Assembly (NCBI GenBank): GCA_018816345.1
Contig: JAHIWG010000100.1
Location: 1 to 36,568 of the forward strand
Reading direction: 5' to 3'
Length of the DNA stretch: 36,568 bases
Source: Spirochaetota bacterium
Lineage (GTDB): Bacteria; Spirochaetota; Spirochaetia; Treponematales; UBA12059
The stretch's first letter is position 1, and the number at the start of each line of letters is the position of its first letter. A program made the position numbers and the translations under genes. Positions 23,728 to 31,269 of this stretch are shown in pieces. Under the pieces are notes generated by a model. That model was given only the letters and a program-made list of their open reading frames with translations. It did no database searches and had not been told where the DNA came from.

Positions 23728-23748
23728 GGCCGGGATACTATCCCGGCC
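23728..23748. repeat. Perfect inverted repeat abutting the EamA start codon
   Basis: GGCCGGGATA (23728-23737), one base, then TATCCCGGCC (23739-23748) directly followed by the ATG at 23749. The repeat takes the place where a ribosome site would be. It may be an operator, a terminator of the preceding gene, or a structure limiting translation. Confidence 0.7.
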
Positions 23749-24603
23749 ATGAGCTATATCGAAAAGGATCGCGGCCTCGGCGCCATAGCGCTCGCCGGGA
23801 CCGCCTTCCTGTGGAGCCTGGCCGGACTCCTCATAAAACTGGTCGACTGGAACCCCTTCGCCATAGCCTGCGGGCGTAGCGTCGTGGCCGCCGTTTTCCT
23901 CCTCGCGTGGATACGAAAGCCTAAGTTCACGTTCTCGGGGCCGCAGGTCGGCGCCGCGGTCGCGAGCTCCGCTACCATGTTCCTGTTCATATACGCCAAC
24001 AAGGCGACGACGGCGGCGAACGCCATCCTCCTGCAATACGGCTCGCCTATATTCACCGCCATTCTCGGAGCCGTCTTCCTCAAGGAAAAGCCGAAGCCCG
24101 AGCATTGGCTGGCCTTCCTCGCGGTCGCCGGAGGCATGGCGCTGTTCTTCATGGGAGACATTGGCGGCGGCTCGATGGCGGGGAACCTCGCCGCCATCGC
24201 TGCCGGAGTCACCTTCGCGGCCTACTTCGTGTTCATGCGCATGCAGAAGGATAGCTCGCCCCTGGAGTCAAACCTGCTCGCCCATATACTAACGGCGACC
24301 ATAGGCTTCGCTATCGCGCTATTCATGCCGGCGCCCGTATTCAGCCTCAAGGCGGTCGCCGCTATCGGGGCCCTCGGCGTGTTCCAGATCGGGCTCGCGG
24401 CGGTGCTCCTGTCATGGGCCATCAAGCGCGTCAGCGCTATCCAGGGCTCTATAATCGCCGGCCTCGAGCCGGTGTTCAACCCGCTATGGGTCTTCCTAGC
24501 CCTCGGCGAGAGGCCGGGAGCGAACGCCCTGGCCGGCGGCGCCGTCATCATATGCGCCGTAGTCGCCTCGTCGGTCGTAACGGCGCGCCGCGCGAGGCGC
24601 TAG
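23749..24603 (+). CDS. EamA/DMT-superfamily transporter
   Basis: The 284 residues comprise ten predicted membrane helices in two EamA repeats, each about five helices. The repeats include GTAFLWSLAGLLIKL, the helix boundary NAILLQYGSPIFTAILGAVFL in the first, and SAIQGSIIAGLEPVFNPLWVFL, the homologous position, in the second. Members export or import metabolites such as amino acids; the substrate cannot be inferred. No Shine-Dalgarno sequence is present because an inverted repeat touches the ATG. It follows the DUF134-NifX gene by 45 bases. Confidence 0.9.
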   Translation: MSYIEKDRGLGAIALAGTAFLWSLAGLLIKLVDWNPFAIACGRSVVAAVFLLAWIRKPKFTFSGPQVGAAVASSATMFLFIYANKATTAANAILLQYGSPIFTAILGAVFLKEKPKPEHWLAFLAVAGGMALFFMGDIGGGSMAGNLAAIAAGVTFAAYFVFMRMQKDSSPLESNLLAHILTATIGFAIALFMPAPVFSLKAVAAIGALGVFQIGLAAVLLSWAIKRVSAIQGSIIAGLEPVFNPLWVFLALGERPGANALAGGAVIICAVVASSVVTARRARR

Positions 24604-24619
24604 GAACCTAAAAGCCGCG

Positions 24620-24649
24620 GTTACGCCCGACGTTCATAACGGGCGTAAC
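24620..24649 (+). terminator. Hairpin after the EamA gene
   Basis: GTTACGCCCG (24620-24629) and CGGGCGTAAC (24640-24649) make a perfect 10-bp stem with a 10-base loop, 16 bases past the stop. No T-run follows. Confidence 0.5.
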
Positions 24650-24695
24650 GCTACGTATCGTATACTCTGAAGCGAGCCCTGCCTGCCCCGCTTTT

Positions 24696-24758
24696 AACTT
24701 TCGACTTTCGACTTACGACTTCTGACTTCTGACTTCTGACTTCTGACTTCTGACTACT
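24696..24758 (+). repeat. Heptanucleotide tandem repeat, nine units
   Basis: Nine consecutive 7-base units are present. The five central ones (24717-24751) are identical GACTTCT, flanked by variants AACTTTC, GACTTTC, GACTTAC and GACTACT. The array is non-coding and lies about 165-225 bases upstream of a sigma-54-type promoter. It could be a slippage-prone repeat or a row of protein-binding sites. Confidence 0.9.
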
Positions 24759-24832
24759 GAAATCTTAGCGCAATTTTTACCCATCGCGACACGCTTTTTC
24801 CCATTTCGTCTTTTCCCCGATGATCGCTTCAG

Positions 24833-24856
24833 GCAGGCTCGCCTGCGTTTTTTTTT
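24833..24856 (+). terminator. Intrinsic terminator-like hairpin with a nine-T run
   Basis: GCAGG-CTCG-CCTGC (24833-24846), one G, then nine T residues (24848-24856). The stem is short, but this is the clearest U-tract on this strand in the window. It would end transcription entering the ferritin operon promoter region from the left. Confidence 0.55.
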
Positions 24857-24920
24857 ATCCCTAACCTCTTTCTATTGCTAGCGCATGATTTATACTAAAT
24901 ACTCCTAGCCCTTCGGCGAT

Positions 24921-24936
24921 TGGCACGCCTATTGCA
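24921..24936 (+). promoter_or_regulatory. Consensus sigma-54 (RpoN) promoter
   Basis: TGGCACG (24921-24927), four bases CCTA, then TTGCA (24932-24936) matches the -24/-12 consensus TGGCACG-N4-TTGCW exactly, with GG and GC ten bases apart. A start near 24947-24949 would give a leader of about 30 bases carrying GGGAGG before the ATG at 24977. An overlapping extended -10 (TG-A-TATACT, 24937-24945) could allow alternative sigma-70 use. Activation would need an enhancer-binding protein, which is not encoded in this window. Confidence 0.75.
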
Positions 24937-24976
24937 TGATATACTTCGTACAATATCTCGTAATAGGGAGGTTACA

Positions 24977-25528
24977 ATGATACGCACGCCTAAAATCGCG
25001 CTCGCCGTGCTGCTGGTGCAAATAGCGACGGCGGCTTCGGGCTACGCGTCGGGCGCCGACAGCGCCTCGGGCTCAGGCTACGGCGCTAGCGGGGCGGCCG
25101 CGGCTATGGGAGGCGGCCTGGCGTTCACGATAGTCGACATGCTGCGCTGGGCGGTCGAGGACGAGTACCTGGCCCGCGGCGAATACGTTGCCATAATGGA
25201 GAAGTTCGGCGTTACGAGGCCCTACGACAATATTAAGGCCTCCGAGGACCTGCATCTCGCATGGCTCGAGGACGAGTACGCGGCGCGCGGCCTGGCCTTT
25301 CCCGCCGACGGATCCGCGACGAGCGTCGTAGCGCCCGCGGACCTGAAGTCCGCGGCCCAGGCCGGCGTCGACGCGGAATTATCTAATATCGGCATGTATA
25401 AGGCCTTCCTGGCCCGGCCCGAGCTTTCCAGGCCCGAGAACGCCTCGGTCAAGGACCTGTTCGAGCGCCTCATGCGCGCTAGCGAGAATCACCTGCGAGC
25501 CTTTAACACCCAGCTGTCGAAGGACTAG
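24977..25528 (+). CDS. Exported ferritin-like protein (DUF2202 type)
   Basis: The 183 residues start at ATG 24977, behind GGGAGG. The N-terminal signal peptide (MIRTPKIALAVLLVQIATA, cleavage near SGYA) sends it across the inner membrane. The mature part is an all-helical ferritin-like bundle. VDMLRWAVEDEYLARGEYVAIM supplies the first Glu-rich helix and ASEDLHLAWLEDEYAARG the second with an ExxH-like arrangement. VDAELSNIGMYKAFL and FERLMRASENHLRAF form the last two. This spacing of Glu and His suggests a di-iron or other metal site. DUF2202 proteins have no settled function. It leads an operon with two Fe-S/membrane proteins under a sigma-54-type promoter. Confidence 0.85.
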   Translation: MIRTPKIALAVLLVQIATAASGYASGADSASGSGYGASGAAAAMGGGLAFTIVDMLRWAVEDEYLARGEYVAIMEKFGVTRPYDNIKASEDLHLAWLEDEYAARGLAFPADGSATSVVAPADLKSAAQAGVDAELSNIGMYKAFLARPELSRPENASVKDLFERLMRASENHLRAFNTQLSKD

Positions 25529-25561
25529 AATAAGCTCGTACCAACATAGAACGGAGGAACC

Positions 25562-26446
25562 ATGCCTACGGTAACGGCTAAGCCTAAGAAGACCTCGCGG
25601 TGGCTACGGCGAGGCATACAGATCTTCTTCTTCCTGCTCGTCGCGCTCGTAGCGACAAACGAAGCCCTGAGCGAGCGCGGCGTCGAGACGCTATCGTTCA
25701 TAGAGGGCGCCTCCCTGCACGCTATCTGTCCCTTCGGCGGCGTCGTGTCGTTCTGGCAATTGGCGACCGCGGGGACGCTCGTCAAGAAGGTGCATGAGTC
25801 GTCGGTCGCCCTCGCGGTCATCGCGCTGGCCCTCTCGGTCCTGTTCGGGCCGGTCGTCTGCGGCTGGGTATGCCCCCTAGGCAGCCTGCAGGAATGGTTC
25901 GGGTCGATAGGTCGCAGGATCTTCGGGAAGCGGTACAATACCTTCGTACCGGCGAGGATAGACAAGCCTCTGCGCTACCTGCGCTATCTCGTCCTGGCCT
26001 GGGTCTCGTATATGACCATTGTATCGGGCAAGCTATTCTTCCAGGACCTCGATCCGTACTACGCCCTATTCAATTTCTGGACCGGAGAGGTCGCCCTCGC
26101 CGGCGCCGCGGCGCTCGTCGCGACGATACTCCTATCGCTCTTCGTCGAGCGGCCCTTCTGCAAGTACGCCTGCCCCTACGGCGCGTTCCAAGGCGTCTTC
26201 AACTTGTTCCGCGTCTTCGGCGTCAAGCGCGTCGCGTCCACCTGCATCTCGTGCAAGGCCTGCGACAGGGCGTGCCCGATGAACATAACGGTATCGGCCA
26301 GCGGCACGGTACGGGACCACCAGTGCATCAGCTGCCTTAAGTGCTCGAGCGAGGAGGCCTGTCCCGTCGCCGACACCGTCGTCCTCGCCGCGGGAAAGGC
26401 CGAGGGCAAGGCCGAGGGAACGGCCGAGGGAAAGGAAGCCGTATGA
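25562..26446 (+). CDS. NapH-like membrane polyferredoxin (4Fe-4S binding protein)
   Basis: The 294 residues have four or five membrane helices with membrane-side cysteine motifs CGWVCPLG (100-107) and CKYACPYG (200-207), as in NapH, YccM and NosR-like electron carriers. Two soluble [4Fe-4S] motifs follow: CISCKACDRACP (228-239) and CISCLKCSSEEACP (255-268); the second has a three-residue insertion before the last Cys. The C-terminus carries a repetitive AEGK tail. Such proteins move electrons between the quinone pool and periplasmic redox enzymes. It lies 33 bases after the ferritin-like gene, and its stop overlaps the next start (ATGA). Confidence 0.92.
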   Translation: MPTVTAKPKKTSRWLRRGIQIFFFLLVALVATNEALSERGVETLSFIEGASLHAICPFGGVVSFWQLATAGTLVKKVHESSVALAVIALALSVLFGPVVCGWVCPLGSLQEWFGSIGRRIFGKRYNTFVPARIDKPLRYLRYLVLAWVSYMTIVSGKLFFQDLDPYYALFNFWTGEVALAGAAALVATILLSLFVERPFCKYACPYGAFQGVFNLFRVFGVKRVASTCISCKACDRACPMNITVSASGTVRDHQCISCLKCSSEEACPVADTVVLAAGKAEGKAEGTAEGKEAV

Positions 26447-27192
26447 TACGCGTAAAGCCCCTTCCGCTCGCGGCCATAGTAGTGGCCTCGATTTTCGGAG
26501 GCGTAGCCGTCAGCAAGGCGGTCGGCTACTGGAGGACGACCTCCAGCAAGGAACCCGTTACGTTCAAGTCGGGCGAGCTAGCCGGCCTGCCTAACCCGGC
26601 GGATATCCGCGGCTCGTATTCGTGGCTTGATATCGAGAAGGCCTTCGGCGTACCAGCCGCCGAAGCCGCCAGGGCGTTCTCTACGGCCGACCGGGCATTG
26701 GATCCCGCCGAGCGCGTCAGCGCGCTCGAGGAACTGTACCTGCCTCTCCTGCCGCCCGGGCTCGAGATAGGCACCGGCGCCGTCAGGCTGTTCGTGTCGC
26801 TGTATACCGGCCTGCCCCTGGATACGGAAGAAGGCACGGCGCTCCCCGCCGGGGCCGTAGCCTACCTGTCGTCCAGGCCGGGCGCCGACAAGGCGGCGAT
26901 AGAGCGCTACGCGATTCCAAACGCGCCGGCCGCGCCCTCGTCGGCCGCGCCCCCGAATTCAGCCTCGCCGGCCGCGCCGGCGCAGTCCGCGGCGCCGGCC
27001 GCGACCGTGGTAGGCAAGACTACCTTCGGCGACCTGTACGCGTGGGGCCTGTCAGAGGCGCAAGTGGGCGCGGCGATAGGGTACGCGCCCGGCCCGAGGA
27101 GCCAGAGCGTCCGCGATAGCGCCTCGGCCAACGGCAAGGAATTCTCCGAGCTCAAGGCCGCGCTCCAGGCGCTCCTCGACGCCTCGCGGTAG
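26443..27192 (+). CDS. Membrane-anchored protein of unknown function, third gene of the Fe-S operon
   Basis: The 249 residues start at ATG 26443, overlapping the preceding stop. One N-terminal membrane segment (LAAIVVASIFGGVAVSKAVG, about 9-28) leaves the rest outside the cytoplasm. Two similar short helical segments occur, IRGSYSWLDIEKAFGVPAAE (55-74) and VGKTTFGDLYAWGLSEAQVG (190-209). They are separated by a domain containing ELYLPLLPPGLEIGTGAVRLF and a Pro/Ala/Ser linker (about 160-188). The pattern (small hydrophobic, Thr/Ser, aromatic, then G-(I/V/L)-(P/S)) resembles segments found beside membrane ferredoxins, but I cannot name a family. It has no cysteine, so it binds no Fe-S cluster itself. 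A scaffold or substrate-docking part of the redox complex is possible. Confidence 0.72.
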   Translation: MIRVKPLPLAAIVVASIFGGVAVSKAVGYWRTTSSKEPVTFKSGELAGLPNPADIRGSYSWLDIEKAFGVPAAEAARAFSTADRALDPAERVSALEELYLPLLPPGLEIGTGAVRLFVSLYTGLPLDTEEGTALPAGAVAYLSSRPGADKAAIERYAIPNAPAAPSSAAPPNSASPAAPAQSAAPAATVVGKTTFGDLYAWGLSEAQVGAAIGYAPGPRSQSVRDSASANGKEFSELKAALQALLDASR

Positions 27193-27196
27193 GCGC

Positions 27197-27224
27197 GTCC
27201 CGCCGGCCGGCCGGCCGGCGGGAC
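27197..27224. terminator. 28-bp perfect palindrome between convergent operons
   Basis: Bases 27197-27210 (GTCCCGCCGGCCGG) are the exact reverse complement of 27211-27224. A second hairpin GCCCGGC-GA-GCCGGGC follows at about 27229-27244. They separate the Fe-S operon from the oppositely directed ABC-exporter operon and are the likely bidirectional stop, again without T-runs. Confidence 0.6.
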
Positions 27225-27266
27225 GGATGCCCGGCGAGCCGGGCGGGCGGCCAAGCGGCCGGAGGC

Positions 27267-27491
27267 CTAGCCCCTCGTCGCGCCGAACACGAACAGGAAA
27301 ATTCCGAGGATCAGCGTGAACACGCTCGCGCCTATGCAGACCTTAGCGGCCGTCTCGTCGCTCATGTTCTTGCCTAGCTTCATCTTTACGAGCTTGAGCA
27401 AGCCGGGCGATTTCTTGATACCGCCGAAGTATCCGACCGCCGCGGTGTACGCGAGGCATGCGATGCCGCCCAGCAGATAGCCAATACCCAT
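27267..27491 (-). CDS. Small membrane protein, last gene of the ABC-exporter operon
   Basis: The 74 residues contain two hydrophobic helices (about 4-23 and 50-70) separated by a basic loop (GIKKSPGLLKLVKMKLGKN). AAGGAGG lies seven bases before the ATG, so expression is likely. It follows the second permease gene after 24 bases. No family is recognised. It may be an accessory subunit of the exporter or an independent two-helix protein. Confidence 0.72.
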   Translation of the reverse strand: MGIGYLLGGIACLAYTAAVGYFGGIKKSPGLLKLVKMKLGKNMSDETAAKVCIGASVFTLILGIFLFVFGATRG

Positions 27492-27515
27492 AGAATACCT
27501 CCTTGCGAGCCACGA

Positions 27516-28517
27516 TCAACTTAGACCCTTGCGGATCTTTGGCATCGCCATGATGAAGATCAGCATGGAAATTCCCAGGACGAGGCCGACGCATACGAGT
27601 ACCGTAGGCCAGTCGGCCCGCTTCGACAGGATGAGGTCGTTCGCCTTGTAGGCCCAGTAGAACGGGCTCCAGTACATCGTCCATTGCCATCGTTCAGCCA
27701 GCAGCTCGTATCCGGCGATCGAACCGGCTATGGGCAGCATCGTCATCTTGACGCCGGCCGCCGCCGCTATCACGTCGTCAGAGCCGAGCCCCTGGAGGAA
27801 CCCCACTATGAACGTCAGCATCATCGAGGTCAGCCCGACCAGCAGGATCATCAGCCAATCGATGTCGCGGTAGCCGAGTATCAGCAACGAGACGACGATG
27901 CTGCCGAGGGTGCTGACGACGCCGAGCAGACTCTTCCCGACAATGAAGCCGTTCTGCGATACCGGCGTGACGTTGATGGCGTTGATGGTATTGTCGGCCT
28001 TCTCCTCGACGATGCCCAGCGAGATGATCATACCGGCCAGCATTATCATCATGAGTATCAGCATATTGACGAGCTTCGTCTTCAACGGCGGGACCGTCTT
28101 CTCGAAGGAGAGCATCTGTGCGGTGGCATCCTCCCGGGTTATCCCGAGCGTAAAGAGCGAATTCAAGAATTTCGCGTAATTAAGGAGCCCCGGATCCTCG
28201 TCTCCCTGGACGATTATCTCATAGCCGGGATCCATAAATACCATGCCGGCGATCTCATCCCGCTTATTCACCCTCCGCTCGAGTTCCTGAACGGAACCGA
28301 ATAGCTCGACCTGCGCGTAATTCTCCATGAAGGCGATATGCTCCGCGCCGTCGTCCTTCAATAGGCCGATTCGGACGGAGCTATCGGTAATGCCGGGCGC
28401 GAATAGGAGTATGCCGACGGCCAGCGCTATCGGCATCGCGATGATCAGGATGAGCATGCTGTCCCTCGTGGCGACGAGGGCGTCCCTGCGGAATATCCTA
28501 AGTATCTTCGCTATCAT
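27516..28517 (-). CDS. ABC-2-type transporter permease (second subunit)
   Basis: The 333 residues have a first helix after a short basic N-terminus (MIAKILRIFRRD, then LILIIAMPIALAVGILLFA). A large extracytoplasmic domain (about 45-165) containing GMVFMDPGYEIIVQGDED precedes five further helices. The central EEKADNTINAINVTPVS is the connector typical of ABC-2 exporters (VEEKE...L...TPVS). It pairs with the neighbouring permease and shares the ATPase two genes upstream. The ribosome site GAGGGG lies before the ATG. The substrate is unknown; such exporters handle drugs, lipids or peptides. Confidence 0.87.
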   Translation of the reverse strand: MIAKILRIFRRDALVATRDSMLILIIAMPIALAVGILLFAPGITDSSVRIGLLKDDGAEHIAFMENYAQVELFGSVQELERRVNKRDEIAGMVFMDPGYEIIVQGDEDPGLLNYAKFLNSLFTLGITREDATAQMLSFEKTVPPLKTKLVNMLILMMIMLAGMIISLGIVEEKADNTINAINVTPVSQNGFIVGKSLLGVVSTLGSIVVSLLILGYRDIDWLMILLVGLTSMMLTFIVGFLQGLGSDDVIAAAAGVKMTMLPIAGSIAGYELLAERWQWTMYWSPFYWAYKANDLILSKRADWPTVLVCVGLVLGISMLIFIMAMPKIRKGLS

Positions 28518-28533
28518 GTACGGCCCCTCATTC

Positions 28534-29724
28534 CTACACCGTTAGGGTTTTCTTGAACTTCTCGTTGGCGATCGCCAATACGGCTAGCCCGCCTACGAGG
28601 AATCCCGCCGACGCCGTCAGTACGTACGGAACATCAGGCTTCCCGAGCATGATCATCTTGAAGACATAGAGTATCGGGTACGTGGGGAAGAACCTGAGCC
28701 ACACGGGGTCGAAGCTGCCTATAAAATACGAGAATCCGGGGAGCATGAACGCGATCATCAATAGGTACAGGACGCCGAACGACTTGCTCATGGAATCGAA
28801 GAAGCTCGCGACTAGGAGGCCTATCGCCGCGAAGGCGAACGTCGTTGCTAGCAAGAAAGGGTAGAACAGGAGGTAATTGGGTTTCAAGCCCATTACGGGA
28901 ATGACGACGATGCTCGAAGAGATCAGCACGGTCGTCATTATCACCATGGTCTTGCTCAGCAAGTACATCCATACGGTGGCCGGCGTCACGGCGAGCGCCC
29001 GTATCACCCCCTGATCCTTGTCCAGGAACAGGTAGGACATGACTATGAAGAAGCCCATGAGGCTGCCGGCGAACGTTATCAATGCGGGCACCGCCGATTC
29101 CCTCGCGTTCAGCCTCTCCGTCGAGCCGAGCTCGCGTACCGCCTGCCTGTCCATCTCCTGCTCGAGGACGTCGACGGACCTTGCGTTATAGACATAGAGC
29201 AGGTTCGTGAGCCGCTCCGTCTCGTATCCTTGCAGAATGTACCGGTACGAGAACGTCCCCCTATCGCCCAGGCTCACGATCGCGCCTACCTGGCCGCTCG
29301 AGTGCGACAGCCGCAGAACGTCCTCCTCGGTATCCAGGAGGAATATGGTCTTCTTTATCCTGCCGTCGTCGACGTCGATTTCCCGCATGGTCCTCGCCAT
29401 GATGGTCTTGGCCGAGTCGAACGAGTACGAGACGGTCGAACCGGTATCCCTATTCTTGACGGCGAAGGAAGCCGGTTTCATGACGATCTCGGTATCCGCC
29501 GCCGGCACGATCTTCCCTTCGTCGATGTATTTCGCGAACAACAGCTCCACCACCTCTGGGCGCGCGTCGTAGAAGACGTATTCTCTCTGCTTGCTGTCCG
29601 GGTTTTCCTTTATGGCGACGAGGAGGATCAGGAGCATGACGACGGCTATGAATATCTCGATGTAGAAATAGAAGCCGCGCATAGCGATCTTCATCTCCTT
29701 TCGATACGTGCTAAGCATCTTCAT
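28534..29724 (-). CDS. ABC-2-type transporter permease (first subunit)
   Basis: The 396 residues have the same architecture as the next gene. One N-terminal helix (FYFYIEIFIAVVMLLILLVA) is followed by a large extracytoplasmic domain (about 45-235, with a TEEDVLRLSHSSGQVGAIVS segment), then a C-terminal six-helix bundle. LDKDQGVIRALAVTPATVW is the connector motif. The ATG lies one base after the ATPase stop, so the two are co-translated. The two distinct permeases probably make a heterodimeric channel. Confidence 0.87.
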   Translation of the reverse strand: MKMLSTYRKEMKIAMRGFYFYIEIFIAVVMLLILLVAIKENPDSKQREYVFYDARPEVVELLFAKYIDEGKIVPAADTEIVMKPASFAVKNRDTGSTVSYSFDSAKTIMARTMREIDVDDGRIKKTIFLLDTEEDVLRLSHSSGQVGAIVSLGDRGTFSYRYILQGYETERLTNLLYVYNARSVDVLEQEMDRQAVRELGSTERLNARESAVPALITFAGSLMGFFIVMSYLFLDKDQGVIRALAVTPATVWMYLLSKTMVIMTTVLISSSIVVIPVMGLKPNYLLFYPFLLATTFAFAAIGLLVASFFDSMSKSFGVLYLLMIAFMLPGFSYFIGSFDPVWLRFFPTYPILYVFKMIMLGKPDVPYVLTASAGFLVGGLAVLAIANEKFKKTLTV

Positions 29725-29725
29725 T

Positions 29726-30580
29726 TTACAGGAGCCCCCTTCCGGTTACTTGGATGAATATCTCCTCGAGGGTCGCTTCTTTCGAGTGCATGGTGACGAT
29801 ATCGTAGGACGTGACGATGCCGGCTAGCTTGCGCCTGTCGCCATCGTCGATGGTCTTCAGCGTTTCCTTCACGGGCCGGCTATCGGCGATGTACTCGACC
29901 TCGATGAGCTTTTGGCCGAATCGCTGTTTCAGGTTCCTCGGCGTATCGATGAGCCGTATCTCGCCGTCTATGATGAAGGCTACCCTATCGCATAGCTCGT
30001 CGGCGATGTACATATTATGGGTAGTGAGGAAGGTCGTGGTACCCTTGGCTTTCTCTTCCTTTATGATATCCTTGATGGTCGCGGCGATGGCCGGGTCGAG
30101 GCCGGTAGTGGGCTCATCCAAGAACCATAGTTCGGGCCTGTTGATCATGGATCGGGCGAAGGTAAGGCGATGCTTCATGCCTTTGGAAAAACTCCCGGCC
30201 CTGTCCTTCTCCCGCCCCTCGAGCCCTACGAGCGCGAGGAGCTCATGCGGGTCCCGGGTCGGGACGTCGAAAAGATCGGCGAAGTACTTCAGGTTCTCGA
30301 GCGCGGTCAGCTTGCTATAGACGTTGGATTGCTCGAACGATACGCCTATCTTGTTGAAACGTTCGTTACGCACCTTGTTCAAGTCGTAGCCGGCTACGGT
30401 CACCTCCCCCTTCTGTAACTTCAAGAGGCCGGTGAGCACGCCCTGCGTCGTCGACTTTCCGGCTCCGGAAGGCCCGAGGAACCCGAAGGTCTCGCCTCTC
30501 TCTATCTCGAAGCTGATGTCGTTCACGGCCATCTTCCCGTCTTTGCTATACGAGTGGGATAGGTTCCTCACGGTGATCAT
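29726..30580 (-). CDS. ABC transporter ATP-binding protein
   Basis: A single nucleotide-binding domain of 284 residues. Walker A is GPSGAGKST (36-44), the Q-loop lies in GVSFEQSNVYSKL, and the signature is SFSKGMKHRLTFARSM, where SKGM replaces SGGQ as in many ABC-2 drug and lipid exporters. Walker B is LWFLDEPTTGLDP and the H-loop is TTHNM. A C-terminal extension of about 60 residues follows the core. AAGGAGG precedes the ATG. It energises the two permeases downstream and is preceded by its tetR regulator. Confidence 0.93.
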   Translation of the reverse strand: MITVRNLSHSYSKDGKMAVNDISFEIERGETFGFLGPSGAGKSTTQGVLTGLLKLQKGEVTVAGYDLNKVRNERFNKIGVSFEQSNVYSKLTALENLKYFADLFDVPTRDPHELLALVGLEGREKDRAGSFSKGMKHRLTFARSMINRPELWFLDEPTTGLDPAIAATIKDIIKEEKAKGTTTFLTTHNMYIADELCDRVAFIIDGEIRLIDTPRNLKQRFGQKLIEVEYIADSRPVKETLKTIDDGDRRKLAGIVTSYDIVTMHSKEATLEEIFIQVTGRGLL

Positions 30581-30624
30581 GCTCGCTTCCTCCTTCGAAT
30601 CTACCTGCCGCCCGCCTGGGCGAC

Positions 30625-31227
30625 CTAGTATCGGGCCCTGTAGAAAGCCTCCTTGAATGTCGCCATGTACGCTTCCAGGTCTCGAAGCTCGCTGTCCATA
30701 TCGAAATCGTCCGCGGCCTTTATGTACTTCATGAATATCTCCTCCGAGAACCCGTCGAGGAACAACTGGATTATCTTCATGACGCGCGCCGGGTCGAGCC
30801 CCTCCTTGAAGACGGAGCGATCGATATTATGTGTATATACCCTGGCGCTCAGATTGGGCATATGGAGATCGGTAAGCTCCCATACCCTTTCGATGGACTC
30901 GCCTTCGAACATCACCTTCCCGAAACTGGCCAGGTAGGGGAACCGCTTGAAGAAGCCCATCTTTATAGTAGCGATCTCGAGCAGGCGGTTTATGGGATCG
31001 CCTTTCTCCCAGTCCACCCCCTTGTTGATCGCGTCGCGTATCAGCTCCATCGTATACGTGCGAAGCGCCGCGAATAGAGCTTCCTTGGATTCGAAGTAAT
31101 GGAACAGGAGCCCCTTCGAGATACCGGCCGAGTTGACGATCGCGTTGGTGGAGGCCTTCGCATAGCCGTTCTCGCCGAATTCCTTCATGGCGCTATTGAT
31201 CAGGGCTTGACGCTTGGCCGGGTCCAT
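30625..31227 (-). CDS. TetR-family regulator of the ABC exporter
   Basis: The 200 residues contain the helix-turn-helix ALINSAMKEFGENGYAKAST plus GISKGLLFHYFESKEALF (about 8-56), a standard TetR DNA-binding domain. The ligand domain is rich in Phe, Met and Ile (KMGFFKRFPYLASFGKVMF), suggesting a hydrophobic inducer. First in the operon, it lies 44 bases before the ATPase gene. Two inverted copies of an 18-bp palindromic element flank its own promoter, so it probably represses itself and the exporter until a substrate appears. Confidence 0.9.
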   Translation of the reverse strand: MDPAKRQALINSAMKEFGENGYAKASTNAIVNSAGISKGLLFHYFESKEALFAALRTYTMELIRDAINKGVDWEKGDPINRLLEIATIKMGFFKRFPYLASFGKVMFEGESIERVWELTDLHMPNLSARVYTHNIDRSVFKEGLDPARVMKIIQLFLDGFSEEIFMKYIKAADDFDMDSELRDLEAYMATFKEAFYRARY

Positions 31228-31269
31228 CCGGGCTAGGATGCTTTGCAGGGGTCCGCCTCCTCTACGCCG

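Noticed and set aside
24696-24758. CRISPR array
   Set aside because: Units are 7 bp, contiguous, without spacers, and no cas gene is present.
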